This document shows, piece by piece, positions 34,275 to 42,243 of a stretch of DNA of 54,901 bases. Position numbers and translations under genes: made by a program. This DNA comes from DAISJI01 sp964559835. Lineage in GTDB: Bacteria > Acidobacteriota > Terriglobia > Terriglobales > Acidobacteriaceae. The number at the start of each line of letters is the position of its first letter. Positions within the stretch are counted from its first letter, which is position 1. The stretch covers positions 1-54,901 of the forward strand of contig CAZLJE010000034.1 of assembly GCA_964559835.1 (NCBI GenBank), read 5' to 3'. Under the pieces are notes generated by a model that was given only the letters and a program-made list of their open reading frames with translations, was not told the origin of the DNA and made no database searches.

Positions 34275-34357
34275 CAAGTAATAAGTAATAAGTAACAAGT
34301 GTCGTTGCGAGCGATGTGCCTCATCGGCTTTCTTATTACTTGTTACTTATTACTTTC
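34275..34357. repeat. taataagtaac inverted-word element before hpnC
   Basis: caagtaataagtaataagta on the left mirrors ttattacttgttacttattac on the right. It lies immediately upstream of the hpnC start and could fold back over about 25 base pairs. Confidence 0.7.
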
Positions 34358-34371
34358 CTGCACAGACGAAA

Positions 34372-34399
34372 GCCCAGACTGTCACTCGACAATCTGGGC
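34372..34399 (-). terminator. Hairpin downstream of the first MDR dehydrogenase gene
   Basis: GCCCAGA at 34372-34378 pairs with TCTGGGC at 34393-34399; on the minus strand the stem is followed by tttcg. It lies 23 bases past the stop of the gene at 34423. Confidence 0.5.
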
Positions 34400-34422
34400 C
34401 TGTAAAGAACGGTTCTTCGCGA

Positions 34423-35475
34423 TCAATGTCCCGGAATGATCGCCGTCTTGATGTCGCCGTTGCGGTTCATCATGTGCTTGAGTACCTGCTGCAAGCGCGA
34501 CAGCGGCGCTTCCCCGGTGATGTAATCGGCGCCCCGGATCTTCTTCTCCGCGATCAAGGCAAAGGCCTTCCGCACGGTCTCCGGCGTGTGATGGAAGGTC
34601 GCCTTGAGCGTGATCTCCGAATAGTGCAGCCGGTTGGTGTCCAGGTTGACCTTGGTACCGTGAGCGCAGCCGCCGAAGAAATTGACGGTGCCGCCTTTCC
34701 GCACCATGTCGATGGCCCACTCCCACGCTTCCGGACGTCCAACCGCTTCAATCACTACATCGGCTCCGCGGCGGTCCGGCGTGATCGCGCGTACGCTGTC
34801 CACGGCGTCCGCGGCATGCGTGATCTGCACGACCTCGTCCGCTCCCAGCCGCTTGGCCGCCGATGCCTGCGAATCGCGCTTCACGACGGAGATAACATTG
34901 CATCCGCTCAGCTTGGCCACCTGGAGGAACATCAGGCCGATCGGCCCTCCGCCGATCACCACCACCGTGTCCCCGATCTCCAGCTTGGTCTCGTGCAGCC
35001 CGCGCAGGACGCATGCCAGCGGCTCCACCATCGCCGCCTCTTCGAACGTCACGTTACTTGGGATCGCGAGCATATTGGTCTCGACGATCCGCCGGGGGAT
35101 CTTGATGTATTCCGCGTAGGCGCCGTTATTGAAGAGCAGGTCTTCGCACAGGTTTTCCTGGTGCTTGGAGCAGTAGAAGCACATGCCGCACGGGGCCGAG
35201 TTCAGCGCCACCACCCGCATGCCCGTCTTGAAACCTTTTACTCCCGGGCCTACTTCCTGGATGATCCCTGCCAACTCATGCCCAAACAGGGCCGGGGGAA
35301 CAATCATGCGCGCGTGATACCCGCGCTGGTAAACCTTCAGGTCCGTCCCGCAGGTCAGGGCCACTTGCACCTTGATCAGCGTCTCTCCGTGCCCCACACG
35401 CGGAATCGGCACTTTCTCGATCTTGACGTCCTCTTTACCGTAGAGGACCGCCGCCGTCATCGTCTGTCCGCTCAC
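34423..35475 (-). CDS. Zinc-dependent medium-chain dehydrogenase in hopanoid cluster (1)
   Basis: 350-residue MDR-family alcohol/polyol dehydrogenase. Catalytic zinc ligands are Cys42 and His66-Glu67; structural zinc cysteines are Cys96, Cys99, Cys102 and Cys110. The NAD(P) site VVVIGGGPIGLMFLQ begins near residue 171. Both zinc sites are complete, so it should be active. GTG 35475 has a GGAAAGG ribosome site; ATG 35460 is an alternative. It is followed by a hairpin and preceded by a second, related gene. Lying between hpnG and hpnC, it is a candidate for a reduction or oxidation in hopanoid side-chain synthesis, such as ribosylhopane to bacteriohopanetetrol; this is untested inference. Confidence 0.85.
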   Translation of the reverse strand: MSGQTMTAAVLYGKEDVKIEKVPIPRVGHGETLIKVQVALTCGTDLKVYQRGYHARMIVPPALFGHELAGIIQEVGPGVKGFKTGMRVVALNSAPCGMCFYCSKHQENLCEDLLFNNGAYAEYIKIPRRIVETNMLAIPSNVTFEEAAMVEPLACVLRGLHETKLEIGDTVVVIGGGPIGLMFLQVAKLSGCNVISVVKRDSQASAAKRLGADEVVQITHAADAVDSVRAITPDRRGADVVIEAVGRPEAWEWAIDMVRKGGTVNFFGGCAHGTKVNLDTNRLHYSEITLKATFHHTPETVRKAFALIAEKKIRGADYITGEAPLSRLQQVLKHMMNRNGDIKTAIIPGH

Positions 35476-35521
35476 TCGTTCTACCTTTCCTATCGTCGCG
35501 ATTGGTCCGTACCCGTTTCCC

Positions 35522-36643
35522 TCACCTGGAAGCGAGTTCCAGTTCCGGCTGGATTACCACTTTCATGGATTCCGGCCGAGGATGAGCAGCCAGTTCCAAG
35601 GCTTCCACAGCATTGTTTAAGGAGTAACGATGCGAAATCAGCCGCTCCAGATTCATTTCTCTGCGGCATACAAAATCCACCGCTTCCTCCTGCAACTCTA
35701 TGGAAGCACTATAGGAACCCAACAGACTCTTCTCATCCACGCAAACCGCGGCGGGATCAATGACGGCCTCTCCTCTTGCCGTCTGGGCGAATAACATGAT
35801 CCGCCCTCCAGGACGCGCTGCGTCCATGGCGGTTCGAATCAGGTTCGTCCCAGCCACCGCCAGGACGACTGCATCGGCCCCACGCCCCTCGGTCCATTCC
35901 CGCGCCCTCTCTACCACATTCTCCTTCGACGCGTCGATGGCCCGACTCAAGCCAAATCCATCAGCTATTGTAAGCCTCTGAATGTACAAATCGGAAGTTA
36001 TTACCTGTGCACCAGCCCTAAGTGCCAATACTCCCAACATGATACCAATCGGGCCCTGTCCGATCACCAGGACCGTTTCGCCTCTCTCAAGGCGTAACGT
36101 CTCGATTCCCTTCATGCACGTATTGATCGGCTCGATGAACGAGCCCTGCTCGAACGAACAGTCTTCGGGCAGCTTTACTACCCCGCCCCGCTCCACGATC
36201 CAGTCCGAGACTCGCACATACTCAGAAAATCCGCCGCCACTCGGCTCAAATCCCGCCGTGCACCCCACCTTTTTGTAAATGGGACATTGTGCAAAAACTT
36301 TGTGCCGGCAGTAGTAACACTCTCCGCATGGAATGTGATGGAAGACGGATACGCGTTCCCCCTCCGCATATCCCTTCACGCCCGTGCCCGTGCGAACAAT
36401 CACTCCCGACGTCTCGTGTCCAAAAATCCTTGGCGCTGAATGCGACCCAGTTGCAATCTTTTTCAGGTCCGTGCCGCAAATGCCGCACGTGTGTACCCGG
36501 ATCAGCAGTTCCCCCGCCCCGACCTCAGGGACCGGCACAGTCTCTACTCGGACGTCATTCACGCCGCGATAGACGGCAGCCTTCATTGTGGCGGGAATCG
36601 TCCCGGTACCACTCCCCAAACCGTTCTGTATAGCTGTCGACAT
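35522..36643 (-). CDS. Zinc-dependent medium-chain dehydrogenase in hopanoid cluster (2)
   Basis: 373 residues, same family as its downstream neighbour but clearly different in sequence. Catalytic zinc ligands Cys56 and His76-Glu77; structural zinc cysteines Cys106, Cys109, Cys112 and Cys120; nucleotide motif VLVIGQGPIGIMLG. The first 19 residues before MKAAVYRGVNDVRVE may not be translated, since ATG 36586 is also possible. The G+C content and A/T-ending codons look slightly different from the flanking genes. A 46-base gap separates it from the next gene, so the two are probably co-transcribed. Substrate unknown. Confidence 0.83.
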   Translation of the reverse strand: MSTAIQNGLGSGTGTIPATMKAAVYRGVNDVRVETVPVPEVGAGELLIRVHTCGICGTDLKKIATGSHSAPRIFGHETSGVIVRTGTGVKGYAEGERVSVFHHIPCGECYYCRHKVFAQCPIYKKVGCTAGFEPSGGGFSEYVRVSDWIVERGGVVKLPEDCSFEQGSFIEPINTCMKGIETLRLERGETVLVIGQGPIGIMLGVLALRAGAQVITSDLYIQRLTIADGFGLSRAIDASKENVVERAREWTEGRGADAVVLAVAGTNLIRTAMDAARPGGRIMLFAQTARGEAVIDPAAVCVDEKSLLGSYSASIELQEEAVDFVCRREMNLERLISHRYSLNNAVEALELAAHPRPESMKVVIQPELELASR

Positions 36644-36742
36644 TATCTGGTTAAGTCTGCTCGTAACGAACTGTCAATCCTGAGAGAGGGCGCGTTGAGC
36701 GCACCTTTGTGTTCCTTCGTGTCCTTTGTGGTGAATCTTTTT

Positions 36743-37447
36743 TCATACGGTGATGAGCTCCAACTCTTTCACCAACGCCTCCGCCGCGACCCGCGAGTTC
36801 CTTCTCAGTTCGTTCAACACTCTCCACCTTCGGGGGCGAAGAGCTGCATATCCTATTAACTTTAACAAATTCAGCTCCCCCGCCGAGTCGATAAATCGGT
36901 CCATAGGAAGCATTTCCAGTTCCAGGGGATCCGAGATCGCTTTCACCGCAATGAACGGCACGCCCGAAGCTCGCGCGATCTCCGCCACCACTGCGGCTTC
37001 CATGTCCACAGCGTCCGCACCGAACTGTTTTGCGAATCTCTGTTTGTCTTCTCGGGAAAGTACCGATGCTGCTGTTACTAACACGCCGCGCGCCTTCACG
37101 TCTCGCAGGGTCTCGTATTTCTCGCCAGTATTCGCGTCGATCACGATCGCGGGCCTTAATACTTCACCGGGCGAATGAGCCGCGGTCAGCGCCCCAGCTA
37201 GCCCTGCGGATATCAAGTACTCCGGATCGAAATTATCGACGACCGCTCGCGTCGCCGCGGCCACAGCTTTCCTTCCGATTCCCGCCACCACCACTACCGT
37301 CTCACCATTTACCGATTCGTGTACTAGCCAGGCTTGCCTGGCGGCACATTCGTGTACCGGCCAGGCCCGCCTGACCCATTCTTTCTTTCGCAGCAGCGGC
37401 GTAATCTCCCGCTCCATCGCGACGAGGATCGCGATGCGCTTAGACAT
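36743..37447 (-). CDS. hpnG: Hopanoid-associated phosphorylase/nucleosidase HpnG
   Basis: Removes adenine from adenosylhopane to give ribosylhopane (or its phosphate). It belongs to the PNP/MTA-nucleosidase superfamily: IAILVAMEREITPLL at the N-terminus, SAGLAGAL in the middle, and the VDMEAAVVAEIARASGVPFIAVKAISDP stretch with the key Met-Glu pair. ATG 37447 was taken because MSKRIAIL matches the family start and it overlaps the hpnA stop by eight bases. Residues about 25-44 (VRRAWPVHECAARQAWLVHE) are encoded by two tandem copies of a 33-base repeat, an insertion between strand 1 and the next conserved segment. Whether it affects activity is unknown. Confidence 0.88.
   Translation of the reverse strand: MSKRIAILVAMEREITPLLRKKEWVRRAWPVHECAARQAWLVHESVNGETVVVVAGIGRKAVAAATRAVVDNFDPEYLISAGLAGALTAAHSPGEVLRPAIVIDANTGEKYETLRDVKARGVLVTAASVLSREDKQRFAKQFGADAVDMEAAVVAEIARASGVPFIAVKAISDPLELEMLPMDRFIDSAGELNLLKLIGYAALRPRRWRVLNELRRNSRVAAEALVKELELITV
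37315..37377. repeat. Two tandem 33-bp repeat units inside hpnG
   Basis: Unit 1 is 37315-37347 and unit 2 starts at 37348, both beginning attcgtgtac and containing a gcc-agg palindrome (gccaggcttgcctggc in unit 1). 33 bases is 11 codons, so the frame is kept. A third relative is inside the GT2 gene at 17972-18000. Confidence 0.85.
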
Positions 37448-38438
37448 ACCCGTTGGCGCGGAACCACTCGCACGCGCGCCGCAACGCATCGTCGACCGGC
37501 ACGATCTTGTATCCCAATTCGCGCTCCGCCTTTGCCGAACTCACCCACATCTTCTTCCGGCCCATGCGCACCGCGTCGATCGTCACCCGCGGTTCTTTCC
37601 CCCGCAGCTTTCCCGTGACGACCGTATCCACTACGCCCGTTCCCAGCGCAAAGAGATACGGCAGCTTGATCTTCGGCGACGGCAGCCCTGTGATTGTCGC
37701 CAGCTTGTCCAGAATCTGCTTCAACGTCAGGTTCTCGCCGCCCAGTATGTACCGCTCTCCGGCCGTGCCGCGCTCGTATGCCAGCACGTGTCCGCGCGCG
37801 ACGTCCCGCACATCAACCACATTTAGCCCGGTATCCACATATGCGGGAAACTTCTTCTTCAGGAAATCGACAATGATTTTTCCCGTTGGCGTCGGCTTCA
37901 CATCCTGCTCGCCCACCGGCGTGCTCGGATTCACCGTGATCACGTCGTCGCCTTTGCGTCCTGCTTCGATCGCCACCTGCTCCGCGATGAACTTTGACCG
38001 CTTGTAATGCCCGATCATTTGGTCGATGTCCACCGGCGTCGACTCATCGACCACCGACCCATCGCTCTTGAAGCCCATCGTCGCCACTGTCGAGCAGTAC
38101 ACGATGCGCTTGACGCCTGCCTGCCGCGCCGCATCGATCAGCCCGCGCGTCCCCTCGACATTTGCCCGGTACATGTCGAGCACGTCGGCTTCGTTCTTCG
38201 TCCACAGCCGGTAATCTGCGGCGACGTGAAACACCGCCTCGCACCCGCGCAGCGCATCCTTGTACGAGGACTCCTCGCGCAGGTCGCCCATCACGATCTC
38301 CGCGTTTTTCAGCTCGGAGATGCGCTTCGTCGGACTCGTGCTCCGCGCCAGCAAGCGCAGCTCCGCCCCCGCAGACTCCAATGCCTGCGCCACATGGCTG
38401 CCCACGAACCCCGTCGCTCCCGTCAGGAAAGCTTTCAC
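37440..38438 (-). CDS. hpnA: Hopanoid-associated sugar epimerase/dehydratase HpnA
   Basis: 332-residue extended SDR protein. NAD(P) site TGATGFVGSHV at residues 7-17, catalytic YKRSK (Tyr-x3-Lys) near residue 143, and a Ser/Thr in CSTVATMG. The protein is conserved in hopanoid clusters, where it is annotated as a nucleoside-diphosphate-sugar epimerase; its precise step is not settled. GTG 38438 is the start, since the family begins directly at MKAFLTGATG. It overlaps hpnG by eight bases and is separated from the 141-aa gene by a large hairpin array. Confidence 0.9.
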   Translation of the reverse strand: MKAFLTGATGFVGSHVAQALESAGAELRLLARSTSPTKRISELKNAEIVMGDLREESSYKDALRGCEAVFHVAADYRLWTKNEADVLDMYRANVEGTRGLIDAARQAGVKRIVYCSTVATMGFKSDGSVVDESTPVDIDQMIGHYKRSKFIAEQVAIEAGRKGDDVITVNPSTPVGEQDVKPTPTGKIIVDFLKKKFPAYVDTGLNVVDVRDVARGHVLAYERGTAGERYILGGENLTLKQILDKLATITGLPSPKIKLPYLFALGTGVVDTVVTGKLRGKEPRVTIDAVRMGRKKMWVSSAKAERELGYKIVPVDDALRRACEWFRANGYV

Positions 38439-38442
38439 AAAA

Positions 38443-38538
38443 AAGTTGTAAGTTAGAAGTTGTACGTTGCAAGTTACCGGGACGCCCGCAATCGCGGCAC
38501 CACAAACTTACAACCTACAACTTTCAACTTACAACTGT
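38443..38538. repeat. gttgtaagtt inverted-word hairpin upstream of hpnA
   Basis: gttgtaagttagaagttgta on the left and acttacaacctacaactttc on the right are near-complementary over about 40 bases. It lies between the 141-aa gene stop and the hpnA start, within what would otherwise be one operon. Confidence 0.7.
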
Positions 38539-38539
38539 T

Positions 38540-38965
38540 TTACTCCAGCTCTTCCGGCTTCAGCCCGAACCCCTTCTCTCCCGCCGCCTTCTTCTCGTGG
38601 TACTGCTTCACCCAGTTTTCCCAGCTCTTGCCCGCGGCCATATCGCGCCCGGTAAATGCCAGTGCGGCAATATCTGCGTACGTGACGCTGGTCTTCGCTC
38701 CGCCATCTTTCGGCAGGATCCGGACGCTCGAATCCGCCAGCGTCTTCCCGGTCCGCCGGTCGAAAATATACCCCTCGACCTTTCGCCCATCCCTCAGCGT
38801 AATCAGCACGTCGCCGCGATAGTCGAACGCGTGCTCCAGCGCCTCGCGCAGCTCGTTCTCGTTCGCGAGCTCCGGCACCCAGCCCTCAAGTTGTTCGCGT
38901 TTCGCTCCGGGGACGACTTCCAGCGCGTTCGGATCGACATGATGCCCGGACTCTTTGCCGGTCAT
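38540..38965 (-). CDS. Unrecognised 141-aa protein translationally coupled to hpnH
   Basis: The ATG at 38965 shares its A with the hpnH stop (TAATG), tight coupling that marks a real gene; a much longer in-frame ORF extends upstream but is a shadow of hpnH. The protein is hydrophilic, without signal or membrane helix. Residues about 30-50 form an acidic helix (ELANENELREALEHAF). Residues 50-105 look like a small beta-barrel (GDVLITLRDGRKVEGYIFDRR, then SSVRILPKDG and TSVTYADIAALAFTGRD), which resembles Sm-like or SH3-like folds. The C-terminus is lysine-rich. I do not recognise a family. Context suggests a partner or regulator of HpnH. Confidence 0.7.
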   Translation of the reverse strand: MTGKESGHHVDPNALEVVPGAKREQLEGWVPELANENELREALEHAFDYRGDVLITLRDGRKVEGYIFDRRTGKTLADSSVRILPKDGGAKTSVTYADIAALAFTGRDMAAGKSWENWVKQYHEKKAAGEKGFGLKPEELE

Positions 38966-40089
38966 TAGACTCTCGTCTCCTGCGGCGTATTCGATGGTTT
39001 GTCGATCTGCACCAGCGGATTGAATTCGTGGACTGGGTGCACCGGCTCCTCCAGCATCTGCTCCGCGTCGGGATCGACGTAGCGGTTGAACATCGCCTTC
39101 GCCGTTGCGATCAATCCGCCAAGCGAGCTGAACGTATCGTTCACCGATGACGCCTCGTATCCCGAGTGCACCATGCAGTTCGCGCACTTCGGATTGCCCG
39201 ACTCCGTGCCGTATTTTTCCCACTCCGTCGAATCGAGCAGTTCCTGGAACGTCTCGGCATATCCGTCTTGCAACAGGTAACACGGCTTCTGCCAGCCAAA
39301 GACGTTGTACGTCGGCATCCCCCACGGCGTGCACGGATAATCGCGCTTCCCCATCAGGAACTCCAGGAACAGCGGCGACATGTTGAACTGCCAATTCTCT
39401 TTCCGGTTCGACAGAATCGCCCGGAACAAACGCCGCGTTCGCGCGCGTCCCAGGAAGTGCTGCTGGTCCGGCGCCTTCTCGTACGAATACCCTGGCGAGA
39501 GCATCATGCCCTCGACTCCCAACTCCATCATCTCGTCGAAGAATTTGCGCACGCTCTTCGGGTCAGCGCCGTCGAACAGGGTCGTGTTCGTCGTGACGCG
39601 GAAGCCGCGGCGCAGCGCCTCTTTCACGCCCTCCACCGCCATCTCGTACCCGCCCTCGAGGCACACCGAAAAATCGTGGTGGTCTTTCTGCCCATCGAGG
39701 TGGACCGAGAACGTCAGGTACTTGCTCGGCGTGAACTCGTCGATCTTCTGCTTGAGCAGCAGCGCGTTCGTGCACAGGTAGATGTACTTCTTCCGCGCGA
39801 CCAGCCCCTTGACGATCTCCCCGATCTGCGGATGCAGCAACGGCTCTCCGCCGGGGATCGCCACTGTCGGCGCGCCGCACTCGTCGACTGCCTTGAAGCA
39901 CTCTTCCGGCGTGAGTTGCATCTTCAGCACGTGGCCGGGGTACTGGATCTTCCCGCAGCCCGCGCACGCCAGGTTGCAGCGGAACAGCGGCTCCAGCATC
40001 AGCACCAACGGATACTGACGGCGCCCCCTCAACTTCTGCTTCAGGACGTAAGTCGCTACCGTCCACGCCTGTGATACCGGAACTGGCAT
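38965..40089 (-). CDS. hpnH: Adenosyl-hopene transferase HpnH (radical SAM)
   Basis: Adds the 5'-deoxyadenosyl group to diploptene (hopene), the first step of the extended side chain. Radical SAM motif Cys38-x3-Cys42-x2-Cys45 in RCNLACAGCGKI. A C-terminal cysteine region (NPKCANCMVHSGYEA) and PCTPWGMPTYNVFGWQKPCYLL are characteristic of HpnH. ATG 40089 was selected because MPVPVSQAWTVATYVLKQKL matches the family start; the upstream extension is encoded by repeat words. 374 residues is normal. It overlaps the following 141-aa gene by one base. Confidence 0.94.
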   Translation of the reverse strand: MPVPVSQAWTVATYVLKQKLRGRRQYPLVLMLEPLFRCNLACAGCGKIQYPGHVLKMQLTPEECFKAVDECGAPTVAIPGGEPLLHPQIGEIVKGLVARKKYIYLCTNALLLKQKIDEFTPSKYLTFSVHLDGQKDHHDFSVCLEGGYEMAVEGVKEALRRGFRVTTNTTLFDGADPKSVRKFFDEMMELGVEGMMLSPGYSYEKAPDQQHFLGRARTRRLFRAILSNRKENWQFNMSPLFLEFLMGKRDYPCTPWGMPTYNVFGWQKPCYLLQDGYAETFQELLDSTEWEKYGTESGNPKCANCMVHSGYEASSVNDTFSSLGGLIATAKAMFNRYVDPDAEQMLEEPVHPVHEFNPLVQIDKPSNTPQETRV

Positions 40090-40127
40090 TCTTCTTGGAT
40101 CCTCTCTGGTTCCAGACTTCCCGATCG

Positions 40128-40208
40128 CAATTGGTGATTGAGTGATTCGTGAGTGGTGATTTATGCAAAGCGACACTGCAATCACAAATCACTAAATCAC
40201 AAATGCTA
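40128..40208. repeat. gattgagtgattcgtgag / caaatcactaaatc inverted words between shc and hpnH
   Basis: Left words ggtgattgagtgattcg mirror right words aatcacaaatcactaaatca. Closely related arrays lie at 42143-42241, 50570-50602 and 54640-54722. Confidence 0.65.
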
Positions 40209-40216
40209 CGCCCCAC

Positions 40217-42133
40217 CTACGCCCTACTCATCTTCTTCTCAAAATCCGTCAACGCGATCATCGGGAAATACTGCCGGTACATGTGGTACTTCAGATAAAA
40301 CACCTTCGGAAATCCCGTTCCCGTGTACGGGATCTCATCCCAGCGCCCGTCCTTGTTCTGCTGGTCGAGCAGGAACTCCACTCCGCGCCTCACCGAATCG
40401 CTGCGCGTATCCCCGGCCGCCAGTAATCCGATGACAGCCCATGCCGTCTGGCTGGCCGTGCTCGGTCCCACGCCGCGCGTGGTCGGATCGTCGTACGACC
40501 CGCAGGTTTCGCCCCAACCGCCGTCGGGGTTCTGCACCATGCGCAGCCACTCCGCCGCCTGTTGGACGTGCGGCTCGTGATGGTCCACCCCGATCGCCTC
40601 CAGCCCGCGCAGCACCTGCATCGTGCCGTAGATGTAATTCACGCCCCAGCGGCCGAACCAGCTTCCGTCCGGCTCTTGCTCTTTCAGGATGAACCCGATC
40701 GCCCGCTTCACCGCCGGATCGTCCTGCGTGTAGTCGTACGCGGCCAGCATCTCGAGCACCCGCCCGGTGATGTCGACTGTCGGCGGATCGAGCATCGCGT
40801 TGTGGTCGGCGAACGGCACATACTGGAAGACCATGCGCGTGTTGTCCTTGTCGAACGACGCCCACCCGCCTTCCTTGCACTGCATCGCCAGCACCCAGTC
40901 GATCGCCCGCCGCGCCGACTCGCCCAGGTACCGCTCGTTCGGCAGCTTTACGTGCGTCAGCCCGAGCAGCACCATCGCCGTGTCATCCACGTCGGGATAG
41001 AACTCGTTGTTGAATTCGAAGTACCACCCCGCCGGCCGCACGTTCCTGACCTTCACCGCCCAGTCACCCGTTTTTGTGACCTGCTTGTCCAGCATCCACT
41101 CCGCCGCCTGCTTCATGCGCGCGTCCGCCGGATTCACGCCCGCCTCGCCCAGCGCGAACATGGCGTATGCCGTGTCCCACACTGGCGACTTGCACGGTTG
41201 CATGCGGAAGGTCTCTTCTTCTTCGATGCCGAGCGCCTCGAACTCGTCCATGGCCCGGATCATCTGCGGATCGTCCAGCGAGTACCCGAGGCAGCGCAGC
41301 GCGATGATCGAGTTCATGATGCCAGGGTAGATCGCGCCCAGTCCGTCGCTCTGCTCCAGCCGTTCCAGCATCCACTCTTCCGCCGCCCTGATCGCCACCG
41401 AGCGCAGCGGACGCACATGCACGCGCTCGAACCAGTGCGTCAGACGGTCGAGCATGAGGAAGAAATTCCGCCAGCTCACCAGCTTCTGCGCCCAGTGCAA
41501 GTGCAGGCGCGTGTTGTGCATGCCCTCCGGGAACAGCTCCTGGATGCCCATCTCCGCCGGGATCTTCTTGAACGGCTTCTTCGCGTACGCGATCGACAGC
41601 GGCACCAGGATCGCCCGCGACCACGACGAGATCTCGTACAGGTTGAACCAGAACCATGTCGGAAACAGCACGATCTCCGGGGGCACCGCCGGCACCGCGT
41701 CATAGTCGTACTGGCCGAAGAAGCAGAGATAGATTTTCGTGAAGGTGTTGATCTGGGTCACCCCGCCCAGGGCGAAGATGCGCTCGCGTGCCTTGGCCAG
41801 CGCCGGATGATCTTTGTCGAATCCCGCCAGCTTCAGCCCGAAATACGCTTTCACCGTCGCGCTGATGTTCGACGGCCCGCCCTCATAGATCGGCCACCCG
41901 CCGTCTTCATTCTGATGATCGAGGATCCAGCACGACGCCTTCACGATCTTGCGCTCATCGGCCGTTCCCAGCAGCCGGTGCAGCAAAATGTAATCGGATT
42001 CCAGGGTCGTGTCAGCTTCGAGCTCGCCGCACCAGTAACCGTCTTCGTGCTGCTCGTCGAACAGGACCTTCCGCGCGGCCTCCACCGCCGGCTTCACCCG
42101 CGAAAGTATCTCGTCAACCTTGCCTGTTCTCAT
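40217..42133 (-). CDS. shc: Squalene-hopene cyclase
   Basis: Membrane-bound class II triterpene cyclase that folds squalene into hopene/hopanol. The protonating DxDD motif is intact at residues 381-384 (DVDDTAM). Several QW motifs are visible (for example QNEDGGWPIYEG, KEGGWASFDKDN, QEPDGSWFGRWGVNYIYGT, QNPDGGWGE). ATG 42133 with a GGAG ribosome site is preferred to an upstream ATG in repeat words. At 638 residues the length is normal. It lies between ispH and hpnH on the same strand, so precursor supply, cyclisation and side-chain addition are adjacent. Confidence 0.96.
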   Translation of the reverse strand: MRTGKVDEILSRVKPAVEAARKVLFDEQHEDGYWCGELEADTTLESDYILLHRLLGTADERKIVKASCWILDHQNEDGGWPIYEGGPSNISATVKAYFGLKLAGFDKDHPALAKARERIFALGGVTQINTFTKIYLCFFGQYDYDAVPAVPPEIVLFPTWFWFNLYEISSWSRAILVPLSIAYAKKPFKKIPAEMGIQELFPEGMHNTRLHLHWAQKLVSWRNFFLMLDRLTHWFERVHVRPLRSVAIRAAEEWMLERLEQSDGLGAIYPGIMNSIIALRCLGYSLDDPQMIRAMDEFEALGIEEEETFRMQPCKSPVWDTAYAMFALGEAGVNPADARMKQAAEWMLDKQVTKTGDWAVKVRNVRPAGWYFEFNNEFYPDVDDTAMVLLGLTHVKLPNERYLGESARRAIDWVLAMQCKEGGWASFDKDNTRMVFQYVPFADHNAMLDPPTVDITGRVLEMLAAYDYTQDDPAVKRAIGFILKEQEPDGSWFGRWGVNYIYGTMQVLRGLEAIGVDHHEPHVQQAAEWLRMVQNPDGGWGETCGSYDDPTTRGVGPSTASQTAWAVIGLLAAGDTRSDSVRRGVEFLLDQQNKDGRWDEIPYTGTGFPKVFYLKYHMYRQYFPMIALTDFEKKMSRA

Positions 42134-42142
42134 CGAACTCCA

Positions 42143-42243
42143 TTGGTGATTGAACGATTGGTGATTTGTGATTGAGGCAATCCGCTGATCGCCCATCAAC
42201 ACTCAACGCAATCACCAATCGCAAATCACTAAATCACAAATCA
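42143..42243. repeat. ggtgatttgtgatt / caatcgcaaatcac words between ispH and shc
   Basis: attggtgatttgtgattgag on the left mirrors caatcaccaatcgcaaatca on the right. The TGA stop of ispH (42241) lies at the end of the right arm. Confidence 0.65.

Noticed and set aside
38966..39394. Long N-terminal extension of the 141-aa gene
   Set aside because: The extension overlaps the conserved C-terminal half of hpnH in another frame and reads as Arg/Ala/Gly shadow sequence; the TAATG junction gives the natural start.
40562..42175. 537-codon open frame opposite squalene-hopene cyclase
   Set aside because: Arg/His-rich antisense shadow; Shc has its DxDD and QW motifs intact on the minus strand.
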